A DNA stretch of 64,000 bases from Aestuarierythrobacter sp037968495. GTDB taxonomy: Bacteria > Pseudomonadota > Alphaproteobacteria > Sphingomonadales > Sphingomonadaceae. Where the stretch lies: NCBI GenBank assembly GCA_037968495.1, contig JBBKVP010000054.1:1-64000 (forward strand), given 5' to 3'. This document shows, piece after piece, positions 57,313 through 64,000 of this stretch (positions within the stretch are counted from its first letter, which is position 1; every line of letters begins with the position of its first letter). The notes under the pieces are model-generated. The model made no database searches. It worked only from the letters and a program-made list of their open reading frames with translations, and was not told the DNA's origin. Made by a program: the position numbers and the translations under genes.

Positions 57313-57777
57313 ATGGCGAAAATGCAGCAGCAGGGCGAAGCTTCGGTCGAGGAAATTCTCGAATCGATCAAGAAAGTGATCGCACGCGATAACCGCGCCG
57401 ATGCTGCACAAGCGCGCACTCGCCTAACGATTGCAGCCGAGGCAGCGGATTCGAGCGAAGCCAATGATACATCTAACGAAGTGCTCGACCTTGCAGCATC
57501 TGATTTCGCGGAAGAGGCGCTGGCTGACAATGGTGATGAGCCACTGACAGCAGAAACAACCCGCGGATCAATGCGGGAAAACTTCGAAGCATTGGCCATG
57601 CTGTCGGAGCCCGGCAAACAACCGCAGATTGTCCGCACAGGTGAAACGTCATTGGAAGGCATGGTTCGCGAAATGCTGCGCCCGATGCTCGCACAGTGGC
57701 TCGACACCAACCTCCCGCCATTGGTGGAAAAGATGGTCGCTGCCGAAATTTCGCGAATCGCTGGCAAACGCGGCTAG
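57313..57777 (+). CDS. popZ: DUF2497 / PopZ-like polar organising protein
   Basis: From ATG 57313 it has 154 residues; GTG 57307 and ATG 57322 are alternatives. The N-terminal helix EASVEEILESIKKVIARDNR and the C-terminal helices SLEGMVREMLRPMLAQWLD and NLPPLVEKMVAAEISRIAG are the PopZ family ends. The middle is an acidic, low-complexity linker. In Caulobacter PopZ builds a polymer at the pole that anchors ParB and recruits cell cycle proteins. The order PCMT-tolC-popZ-(valS) is common in alphaproteobacteria; here an S9 peptidase replaces valS. Confidence 0.9.
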   Translation: MAKMQQQGEASVEEILESIKKVIARDNRADAAQARTRLTIAAEAADSSEANDTSNEVLDLAASDFAEEALADNGDEPLTAETTRGSMRENFEALAMLSEPGKQPQIVRTGETSLEGMVREMLRPMLAQWLDTNLPPLVEKMVAAEISRIAGKRG

Positions 57778-57827
57778 CCTTCGGCAATTTACTTGCACGT
57801 GGCGGGCGAGGCGTTACTTTCCCGCGC

Positions 57828-59936
57828 ATGATCAGAATAACCGGGCTAACTGCTCTCTCGCTCGCTTTGGCCTCCCCCGCATTTGCGCAGGAAGAGGCCG
57901 CCAAACCCGCTCCCATGACGGCGCAGGATCTGGTGACCATGCCGCGTGTTGGCATATCCGCCACCAGTCCGGATGGCGAAAATGTGATCTATACGGTTAC
58001 CAAGACAAACCCCGGAACCTATGAACGCAGTACGGCGATGTATTTGCAGGACATCACCGATCTGAAACGTACACCGATGGAAATTGATCTTGCTCCCGAC
58101 GCCAGCGATGCAGCTTTCGGAACTGATGGCCGGGTGTATTTCCTTTCTTCAGGCGGAAGCGATGGCACTTCGCAGGTCTGGCGCGCTGTCCTGAGCCCGT
58201 CAGGCGCAGAAAATGAGGTCGAACAGGTTACCAAACTTGGCGCAGATGTGCTCGGTTTCCACCTTTCACCCGACGCCTCGAAGATTGCGGTCTTCGGCAA
58301 TGTCGCGCGCGAATGCGCTACATTCAACTGCGATGAAGGCGGCAACACCAGCCTGACCGGTCCCGGCACAGGCATGCTTTTCGAAGGTGATGCCGGCTTC
58401 GTCCGCCACTGGGATGCTTACGAAACGCCCGGCGAATATGGCCGCGTATTTGCATATGATATCTCGGGTGGCATGGCCGAGAACGGCACTGCGCTCGACG
58501 GCCCCGCTGGCGACGGCGCGCTAGTCGCCAGCTCCCCCACTCGCCCATTTGGCGGGCCAGAGGACATCGCTTGGGCGGCTGACAGCGCCAGTATCTTTTT
58601 CGCGGCGCGCGTGGCCGACCGGAATGAACCCTATTCGACCAACGTCGACATCTATCAATCCGACCTCTCCGGCGGGGCTCCGGTAAATATTACAGAGGCC
58701 AACAAAGCTACCGACATACTTCCGACTCCGTCGCCCGACGGCAAATATCTTGCCTATGCCGCCATGGAACGCGCGGGGTATGAAGCTGACAAGCTGACAG
58801 TGATGCTGCGCGATCTTCGTACCGGCCAAGTGCGCGCACTGACAAAGGCTTGGGACCGGTCGGTGAGTTCACTGACATGGGCGCCCGATTCCAAGCACAT
58901 CATCGCGACAGCGCAGGATGTACTCGACACACCTGCATTCCGGATCGACGTGAAGTCGGGCAAGGTGACGCGCCTAACGCTCGCACCGGGTCGCGAGGGT
59001 AATATTGGCAGCATTTCGGCATTGCCGGGGGGCCGGCTGGTATTCACGCGCAGCACCATCGAAGTTCCCAATGATGTCTATGTCTCGCAATACGAAGCGC
59101 CCGGCCGGCGGATCAGCTACCGCGATACGGACGAGGCACTTGGCCGGCTGACCTCGGTCACGACGCAGCGCTTCAATTTTGAGGGCGCAGGCGGCGACAC
59201 CGTATGGGGCCAGATCACCCGCCCGATCGTGCCGGCAAATGAAACCGTCCCCGCTATCCTTTACGTCCATGGCGGGCCGCAAGGCTCGTTCAATGATGGC
59301 TGGTCCAGCCGCTGGAATCCGCGCGTTGTCGCGAGCCAGGGCTATGCCGTGATCTCGGTCGATTTTCACGGCTCAACCGGATACGGGCAGGCATTCACCG
59401 ACGCTATCAATCAGGATTGGGGCGGCAAGCCGCTAGAAGACTTGCAGAAAGGCCTCGCCGCGGCGCTCAAGCTGGACCCGTCAATCGACGGCGACCGCGC
59501 TTGCGCAATGGGGGCGTCATACGGCGGTTACATGATGAACTGGATCGCCGGAAATTGGCCTGACCGGTTCGACTGCCTGGTGCAGCATGACGGTTTGTTC
59601 GAAATGCGCAGCTTCTATTACACGACCGAAGAACTGTGGTTTCCCAAGTGGGACTTCGGCGGATCCTATGCCGAAAACCCTGAGCTGTATGAGAAATGGA
59701 ACCCGGTCAATCACGTTGCAAACTGGAAAACTCCGATGCTCGTGATTACTGGCGAGAAGGATTACCGCGTGCCCTATACGCAAGGCATCGCCAGTTTCAC
59801 CGCCTTGCAGGAAAAACAGATTCCCTCGCAATTGCTCGTCTTCCCCGATGAAAACCACTGGGTGCTGAAGCCGAAGAATTCGCTGCAATGGCACAATACC
59901 GTCTTCGACTGGTTGACCCGCTGGACTGCTGAATGA
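57828..59936 (+). CDS. S9 family peptidase (prolyl oligopeptidase type)
   Basis: From ATG 57828 the enzyme has 702 residues with a signal peptide (TALSLALASPAFA). The N-terminal half is a beta-propeller (ATSPDGENVIYTVTKTN; LSPDASKIAVFGN; PSPDGKYLAYAAME). The C-terminal catalytic domain has AILYVHGGPQGSFNDGW, the nucleophile elbow AMGASYGGYMMNW, an acid in EKDYRVPYTQG and the His in DENHWVLKP. It is an exported dipeptidyl or acylaminoacyl peptidase that processes peptides in the periplasm. It overlaps the ferredoxin gene by 4 nt. Confidence 0.93.
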   Translation: MIRITGLTALSLALASPAFAQEEAAKPAPMTAQDLVTMPRVGISATSPDGENVIYTVTKTNPGTYERSTAMYLQDITDLKRTPMEIDLAPDASDAAFGTDGRVYFLSSGGSDGTSQVWRAVLSPSGAENEVEQVTKLGADVLGFHLSPDASKIAVFGNVARECATFNCDEGGNTSLTGPGTGMLFEGDAGFVRHWDAYETPGEYGRVFAYDISGGMAENGTALDGPAGDGALVASSPTRPFGGPEDIAWAADSASIFFAARVADRNEPYSTNVDIYQSDLSGGAPVNITEANKATDILPTPSPDGKYLAYAAMERAGYEADKLTVMLRDLRTGQVRALTKAWDRSVSSLTWAPDSKHIIATAQDVLDTPAFRIDVKSGKVTRLTLAPGREGNIGSISALPGGRLVFTRSTIEVPNDVYVSQYEAPGRRISYRDTDEALGRLTSVTTQRFNFEGAGGDTVWGQITRPIVPANETVPAILYVHGGPQGSFNDGWSSRWNPRVVASQGYAVISVDFHGSTGYGQAFTDAINQDWGGKPLEDLQKGLAAALKLDPSIDGDRACAMGASYGGYMMNWIAGNWPDRFDCLVQHDGLFEMRSFYYTTEELWFPKWDFGGSYAENPELYEKWNPVNHVANWKTPMLVITGEKDYRVPYTQGIASFTALQEKQIPSQLLVFPDENHWVLKPKNSLQWHNTVFDWLTRWTAE

Positions 59937-60328
59937 AATCGAAAAAAGAGCTGCATAGAGCGGAATGCGCACTGGCAAAGATCGGCGGCGAGGAAACGCA
60001 GCGCCATATCTTTCTATGCGCGGTGTCAGAAAAACAGAAATGCTGCGACCGGGAAACCGGCGAGAAATCTTGGAATTATCTCAAGAAGCGCATGAAGCAG
60101 CTCGGATTCGTCGGGCCTAAGAAGCAGGTCAGCGGCGGAGTCGCGCGGACCAAGGCGGACTGCCTGCAAATCTGTGCTGCAGGGCCCATTGCCGTCATCT
60201 GGCCGGAAAATATCTGGTATCATGGCTGCACCGAGGAAGCGCTCGAGCAGATCATTCAGCAGCATTTGATTGGCGGGCAAGTGGTCGAAGAATTCCGCCT
60301 GCATACGCGCGATGGTGAGGCGCCTTAG
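59933..60328 (+). CDS. Thioredoxin-like [2Fe-2S] ferredoxin
   Basis: The 131-residue protein has the four-Cys pattern of the thioredoxin-like [2Fe-2S] ferredoxins: FLCAVSEKQKCC (two ligands) and DCLQICAAGPIAV (two ligands, CxxxC), then WYHGCTEEALEQII. The N-terminus is charged (KSKKELHRAECALAKIGG). It probably transfers electrons in the cytoplasm; the partner is unknown. It is coupled to the S9 peptidase gene by a 4-nt overlap but a functional link is not obvious. Its cluster likely comes from SUF. Confidence 0.88.
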   Translation: MKSKKELHRAECALAKIGGEETQRHIFLCAVSEKQKCCDRETGEKSWNYLKKRMKQLGFVGPKKQVSGGVARTKADCLQICAAGPIAVIWPENIWYHGCTEEALEQIIQQHLIGGQVVEEFRLHTRDGEAP

Positions 60329-60618
60329 GGCTTCTTATTTTTGTCGAACGGGTCGGAAATCGCCTCATCATGTCCCGTCCCGTTGGAAAGAAACACCAGC
60401 CCCATCAGCGCGGCCGTCAGCAACATCATCAGGCCAATTCCCAGCGCCACTGCGATGTAGAAGTGCACCGAAACACTCGGCCCTTGCTTATGTAGCAGCG
60501 CCAGCGCGATCGCGACGACACCAAGCGTCACCGCCATCATGAAGCGCATCAAGCGGCGATAACGTGCCCAGGCAAAGGCTGCCTTTTCCGGATCGTCGAG
60601 GGGGGATTTGAGAGCCAT
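60325..60618 (-). CDS. Small two-helix membrane protein
   Basis: The 97-residue protein has a charged N-terminal part (LDDPEKAAFAWARYRRLMRF) and two membrane helices (FMMAVTLGVVAIALALLH; FYIAVALGIGLMMLLTAAL), ending GHDEAISDPFDKNKKP. The family is not named to my knowledge, but such proteins are conserved in Sphingomonadales. It ends convergently on the ferredoxin gene with a 4-nt overlap of the stops. Confidence 0.7.
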   Translation of the reverse strand: MALKSPLDDPEKAAFAWARYRRLMRFMMAVTLGVVAIALALLHKQGPSVSVHFYIAVALGIGLMMLLTAALMGLVFLSNGTGHDEAISDPFDKNKKP

Positions 60619-60750
60619 TAGGCCTCACATGGGGACATGCGCGGCATTTGGCAATTGGCCTTTGGTCCAGTGGTGCGGCCATTGCGATTCGCCTTTCTGT
60701 AAAAGACATGGCATATTTTGTCCGCAGCCAGCAGCAGGAGAAGAGCACCA

Positions 60751-61182
60751 ATGGAAGTTTCCCGCCTGATAGAAGGTCGTACCAGCAGCGACATCATCAC
60801 ATGCGAAGTCGGCATGAAGGTCCGCGATGTGATTGCCCTGCTTTCAGAAAAACGCATTGGCGCTCTACCAGTTATGCAAGATGGCAAGGTTGTCGGAATC
60901 TTTTCTGAGCGCGATGTAATTTACAAACTGGCTGCGGAAGGCGCATTGTGCCTCGACCGCGAGATTAGCGAAGTCATGACGGCAGAACCGATCACCGTCG
61001 CGCCAAATACTAAGGTCGATCACGCACTCGCGCTGATGACCCGCCGCCGTATCCGTCACTTGCCGGTTGTCGAAGGCGATCACATGCGCGGCTTCATTTC
61101 CATCGGCGATCTGGTGAAATCACGCATCGACGAAGTGCAAAGCGAAGCCGAAGCAATGCGCAGCTACATTCAAACTTCTTGA
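60751..61182 (+). CDS. Two-CBS-domain protein
   Basis: From ATG 60751 (behind AGGAG) the gene gives 143 residues with two CBS repeats: VRDVIALLSEKRIGALPVMQ...GIFSERDVIYKLA and ISEVMTAEPITVAPNTK...RRRIRHLPVVEGD, ending GFISIGDLVKSRI. CBS pairs bind adenosine nucleotides and act as energy sensors. As a stand-alone unit it probably regulates another protein. Cytoplasmic. The gap to erpA is 31 nt on the same strand, so they may share a transcript. Confidence 0.92.
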   Translation: MEVSRLIEGRTSSDIITCEVGMKVRDVIALLSEKRIGALPVMQDGKVVGIFSERDVIYKLAAEGALCLDREISEVMTAEPITVAPNTKVDHALALMTRRRIRHLPVVEGDHMRGFISIGDLVKSRIDEVQSEAEAMRSYIQTS

Positions 61183-61213
61183 GAACTGAACGCAGCGTCA
61201 CTACATCAGCTCT

Positions 61214-61546
61214 ATGGACGCCCCAACACTCTCCCTGACCCCAAACGCGGCAAAGCGCGTGGCGACGATTGCTGAAAAGCAGGCCAAGCCGGCTATTTTG
61301 CGCCTTTCAGTAGAGGGCGGCGGCTGTTCCGGCTTCCAGTACAAATTCGACTTGGCTGATGGCCCGGACGGTGACGACATAGTCAGCGAAACAGACGGTG
61401 TGCGCCTTGTGGTTGATCCTGTGAGCCTCGACCTCGTTGCAGGCAGCACCGTCGACTTTGTCGAATCGCTCGGCGGCGCAGCTTTCAAGGTAGAGAACCC
61501 GCAGGCTGCCGCCGGTTGCGGTTGCGGATCCAGCTTCGGAATTTAA
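61214..61546 (+). CDS. erpA: Iron-sulfur cluster insertion protein ErpA
   Basis: The 110-residue A-type carrier delivers [4Fe-4S] clusters to enzymes. The three ligands are in EGGGCSGFQYKFDL and the C-terminal AAGCGCGSSFGI. The sequence start (LSLTPNAAKRVATIAEKQAK) fits ErpA better than SufA. It complements the suf operon carrier at 29951. It follows the CBS gene and precedes xthA in the same direction. Confidence 0.93.
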   Translation: MDAPTLSLTPNAAKRVATIAEKQAKPAILRLSVEGGGCSGFQYKFDLADGPDGDDIVSETDGVRLVVDPVSLDLVAGSTVDFVESLGGAAFKVENPQAAAGCGCGSSFGI

Positions 61547-61605
61547 GCCCTTATGGCTAATGCCATGATGGACGTCGCCGGAATGATGCGGCTAGACACT
61601 GCAGC

Positions 61606-62391
61606 ATGAAAATTGCCACTTACAATATCAACGGGATCAAAGCGCGCCTGCCGCGTTTGCTCGAATGGCTGGAAGAGACTCGTCCCGCCGTCGCTTGCTT
61701 GCAAGAAATCAAAACGATGGACGATGGCTTTCCTGCGGGAGAGTTCGAGAAGATTGGCTACAAGGCCATCTGGCACGGACAGAAAAGCTTCAACGGCGTG
61801 GCGATACTGGCCGACGGCGTTGAACCTGTTGAAACACAGCGCGGCTTACCGGGCGATCCGGAAGATGTGCAATCACGCTACCTAGAGGCTGACGTAAACG
61901 GTGTGCGAATCGTATGCCTTTACCTACCCAACGGCAATCCGCAGCCCGGCCCCAAGTTCGACTACAAGCTCGCGTGGATGGAACGGCTGCGTGCGCGGAT
62001 GAAAGAGCTTTGGGACCAAGAAATTCCCACGGTCGTACTGGGTGATTTCAACGTCATACCCGAGGAAAAGGACACTTATTCTGTCAAAGCCATGGCCGAC
62101 GATGCGTTGACGCAGCCCGAATCACGTGACGCTTATTTTCGGCTGCTAGGTGACGGTTGGACCGATGCACTCGATACGCTCAACCCTCGCGGCGGCGTTT
62201 GGACCTATTGGGATTACCAGCGCGGCGCGTGGCAGCGCGATCATGGTTTCCGCATCGACCATCTGCTTCTATCGCCCGAACTGGCCGACCGAATGGTCGC
62301 TGCCGGTGTCGATAAAGAATTTCGCGGACGGGAAAGAGCCAGCGACCATACCCCTGTGTGGGTCGAAATCGCTGAGCCTACACCAAAATGA
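61606..62391 (+). CDS. xthA: Exodeoxyribonuclease III
   Basis: This AP endonuclease cuts at abasic sites in base excision repair. The 261-residue protein has all family residues: ATYNINGIKARLPRLLEW, ACLQEIKTMDDGFP with the metal Glu, YLPNGNPQPG, VVLGDFNVIPEEKDTY with the Asp/Asn pair, WTYWDYQRGAWQRDHGFRID and SDHTPVWVEI with the catalytic Asp-His. It starts at ATG 61606, 59 nt after erpA. Cytoplasmic. Convergent to sleB-like gene across a terminator. Confidence 0.96.
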   Translation: MKIATYNINGIKARLPRLLEWLEETRPAVACLQEIKTMDDGFPAGEFEKIGYKAIWHGQKSFNGVAILADGVEPVETQRGLPGDPEDVQSRYLEADVNGVRIVCLYLPNGNPQPGPKFDYKLAWMERLRARMKELWDQEIPTVVLGDFNVIPEEKDTYSVKAMADDALTQPESRDAYFRLLGDGWTDALDTLNPRGGVWTYWDYQRGAWQRDHGFRIDHLLLSPELADRMVAAGVDKEFRGRERASDHTPVWVEIAEPTPK

Positions 62392-62394
62392 AAA

Positions 62395-62423
62395 GGCCCC
62401 CATCCAGGATATGGATGAGGACC
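62395..62423 (-). terminator. Rho-independent terminator for the SleB-like gene
   Basis: On the minus strand GGTCCTCATCC pairs with GGATGGGGGCC (11 bp with two G-U pairs, 7-nt loop), followed by TTTTC. The same hairpin lies 3 nt after the xthA stop on the plus strand, but with mismatches and no T run there. Confidence 0.7.
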
Positions 62424-62451
62424 CTTCCCTAGTTCAAATCTATAGCCGCTC

Positions 62452-63117
62452 TTAGCGGTAGAAGACGTGCGTGCTGATCTGCGCGCGAGCGGTCTTCTTG
62501 CGTGCCCAGCGCGGCTTCACGTAAGTTGCGTGGAAGTAAAGGGAATCGGCTGCCGCGCTTTCCCAAGTACCTTCATGGACGATCTTGGCTAGCGCCTTGG
62601 CCTTGCGCCATGCGGCTGTGCTGGTGCGGGCCTTAGGAATGCGGCCACCCCTCACGAACGAGAACTGCGAACGCTGGGTAACAACGCCGCAATAGTCGGA
62701 AGGGAACTGGCCACTTTCCGCGCGGTTCACAATCACGGTGCCAACGGCAAGCTGACCAACAAGCGGTTCGCCGCGCGATTCGAAATAGATCGCACTGGCG
62801 AGGCAATGCATGTCGCGTGACAGGTTGCCAGATGTGTTTGTCGCAGAAACCAGCTCGCGAAGCGAACCTGCGTTGACAGGAACAGCTTCAACTTCAGCGG
62901 ATTCTTCTACCAGTTCTTCTACCGGAAGCGGTTGAACCACTTCTTCGGAGATGAAGGCTGGATTGGCGGCATCCTGCATAGCAGGATTGGAAATGTCGGT
63001 TGGAATCGCTGCTACAGCGGATTCTGCTGCCACGCCGGAACTTTCCGCTAGGGCAAAAGTAGTAATCAAGGTTGCGGCCACGGCAATTGCTGCAGCCTTT
63101 TGAGTCTTACGGCTCAT
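62452..63117 (-). CDS. Cell wall hydrolase (SleB family)
   Basis: The 221-residue protein has a signal peptide (TQKAAAIAVAATLITTFALA), a Val/Glu/Pro-rich disordered linker (about 30-85), and a SleB (Hydrolase_2, PF07486) domain: MHCLASAIYFESRGEPLVGQ with the catalytic Glu, LAVGTVIVNRAESGQFPSDY, CGVVTQRSQFSFVRGG and ADSLYFHATYVKPRWA. It should cleave peptidoglycan in the periplasm as a lytic transglycosylase-like enzyme. The 5' region of about 200 nt has no other gene. Confidence 0.92.
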   Translation of the reverse strand: MSRKTQKAAAIAVAATLITTFALAESSGVAAESAVAAIPTDISNPAMQDAANPAFISEEVVQPLPVEELVEESAEVEAVPVNAGSLRELVSATNTSGNLSRDMHCLASAIYFESRGEPLVGQLAVGTVIVNRAESGQFPSDYCGVVTQRSQFSFVRGGRIPKARTSTAAWRKAKALAKIVHEGTWESAAADSLYFHATYVKPRWARKKTARAQISTHVFYR

Positions 63118-63316
63118 ATATCTCGTCGTAATCAGCGGTGAACGAGCGCTGGCGCAGGCTGGACCCGTGGTGCGTGCGTGATTCTTAGATTGGGTCGGTG
63201 TTGGCCTGCCGGCCGTTCCCCGTCTGCGTGCTTGCTGAACGGACCTTATTGCCCGCTACGCCGCCTGCGCGTCTGGTGTTGAGGAGGGCAAATAGCCTGC
63301 CTCACCTAAACGTCAA

Positions 63317-63676
63317 CTAACCGGTTCCCATATTAACGACGAACCGTTCCGCATCTGCGATGTCCAACTCCAAAATCCAGATATCGCTATCCTGGCGCTT
63401 TCGGCGTCCTAAATATTCTTGAAATTCCAATGGATTGCTTTCATCCTGTTCACGCGACGTAACAAACTTACGCGAACCGTCGAGCTGAGGCATTCTTTCA
63501 AAAAGCTTCTGATGACCCTGCCTGTCCATTGTAACAATCAGGATCGTCCCAGCATCGCGTTCACCCTTTTCGATAACCGTAGCGAAGCCGCCAGCCGCCT
63601 GCACCACCCTGATAAGGCCATTGATTTCTAGATGGGCGGGAAGCCGCGAGTCCAATTTACTGGCCTGTCGGCCCAT
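63317..63676 (-). CDS. DUF1491 family protein
   Basis: From ATG 63676 the protein has 119 residues with the DUF1491 layout: LDSRLPAHLEINGLIRVVQA, GFATVIEKGERDAGTILIVT and the ending RKRQDSDIWILELDIADAERF. DUF1491 proteins are alphaproteobacterial and uncharacterised, without signal peptide. Its start overlaps the end of the hotdog gene by 20 nt, so they are likely co-transcribed. The longer frame to 63826 is shadow. Confidence 0.88.
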   Translation of the reverse strand: MGRQASKLDSRLPAHLEINGLIRVVQAAGGFATVIEKGERDAGTILIVTMDRQGHQKLFERMPQLDGSRKFVTSREQDESNPLEFQEYLGRRKRQDSDIWILELDIADAERFVVNMGTG

Positions 63677-64000
63677 AACCGTCGAGGTTCGACAGCGGGA
63701 TATGCGAACGCATGAATGTGCCCGTTCCCCGCCCGATTTCCTCACCTTCGGAATCGAGCAAGCGCGATTCGGCAACGAGCACACGGCGGCGTCCGCTGAC
63801 CCAATGCCCATGCGCCGTAACATCACCGATCTTCACCGGTTTGGAAAAATGCATGTTGAAGGAAGTCGTCAGCAAGAACCGGTCGGTCACCAGCGTGTTC
63901 GCCGCATAGAATGCCGCATCGTCGAGCATCTTGAAGTAGATCGTTCCGTGAGCAGCACCCGCAGCGTGATAGCAGGTTTCATCCACTGTAAAGCGAATGA
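63657..64000 (-). CDS. Hotdog-fold acyl-CoA thioesterase (PaaI type), N-terminus beyond window
   Basis: The frame stays open to the right edge; before the GTG at 63986 the codons still read IRFT, so the true start is outside. The visible part has HAAGAAHGTIYFKMLDDAAF (the HGxxxxxxD active-site helix of PaaI-like thioesterases), TTSFNMHFSKPVKIGDVTAH and GEEIGRGTGTFM. It probably hydrolyses acyl-CoA thioesters. It is coupled to the DUF1491 gene. Confidence 0.85.
   Translation of the reverse strand, partial: IRFTVDETCYHAAGAAHGTIYFKMLDDAAFYAANTLVTDRFLLTTSFNMHFSKPVKIGDVTAHGHWVSGRRRVLVAESRLLDSEGEEIGRGTGTFMRSHIPLSNLDGYGPTGQ

Overview
The window looks like a piece of chromosome from an alphaproteobacterium of the order Sphingomonadales, most likely the Erythrobacter/Altererythrobacter group. 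This rests on the mix of families: MmcB, UrcA, DUF2141, DUF2093, DUF1491, PopZ-like DUF2497, a SUF-only iron-sulfur operon under an Rrf2 regulator, and S9, M48 and DUF885 peptidases. The assignment is by family recognition only; no 16S rRNA or other phylogenetic marker was compared.

Positions 1 to about 6,548 are a decayed integrative element, visibly richer in A+T than the rest. It holds the 3' end of a tyrosine integrase, a C-terminal scrap of a RepA-like AAA ATPase, an intact overlapping pair of unrecognised genes (1413-2668; the second resembles DUF1828/DUF1829 proteins), a small membrane protein, and a wrecked type I restriction gene hsdR. That gene has lost its N-terminus, is fused to the stump of an XRE regulator gene, and carries an out-of-frame internal deletion. 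The element abuts the 3' end of a tRNA-Arg(CCG) gene at 6549-6625, the natural candidate attachment site.

From 6.7 kb on the DNA is ordinary core genome. 6.7-8.9 kb: mmcB, a fatty acid hydroxylase, a DUF2141 protein. 9-12.8 kb: a PAS_5 protein, an App1-type lipid phosphatase, an alpha/beta hydrolase. 12.8-15.9 kb: an envelope cluster of two M48-like metalloproteases flanking a DsbA-like oxidoreductase. 15.9-18.6 kb: an HD protein and a LytS/LytTR two-component pair. 18.8-29.9 kb: nadC, RNase T2, tadA, rpmB, an M23 peptidase, xseA, purD, a PAP2 phosphatase, an adenosine kinase-like protein, an EI24 protein.

29.9-36.8 kb is one tightly overlapping suf operon (regulator, sufB, two unusual genes, sufC, sufD, sufS, sufT, GNAT, sufA) with a near-perfect palindrome at the regulator's promoter. 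37-46.7 kb carries a fasciclin protein, a DUF885 peptidase, pyrD, ggt, an acyl-CoA ligase, a ThiS-ThiG fusion and a MerC protein with a possible Zur-type site. 46.8-53.4 kb has ctaA, rplM-rpsI (S9 with a long histone-H1-like tail), a metallophosphoesterase, a UrcA protein and a second LytS/LytTR pair. 53.5-64 kb holds class I fumarase, a PCMT-like protein, a TolC-family channel, a PopZ-like protein, an S9 peptidase, a ferredoxin, a CBS protein, erpA, xthA, a SleB hydrolase, a DUF1491 protein and a partial hotdog thioesterase.

Functional themes are iron-sulfur biogenesis (suf operon, erpA, with fumarase, the ferredoxin and possibly other clients nearby), cell envelope proteolysis and export, and nucleotide, cofactor and RNA metabolism. 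The most original leads are the two-gene unit in the island, the scarred hsdR locus, the two extra genes inside the suf operon, the S9 tail, the ThiS-ThiG fusion, and an RNase T2 gene that seems to start at ATT.
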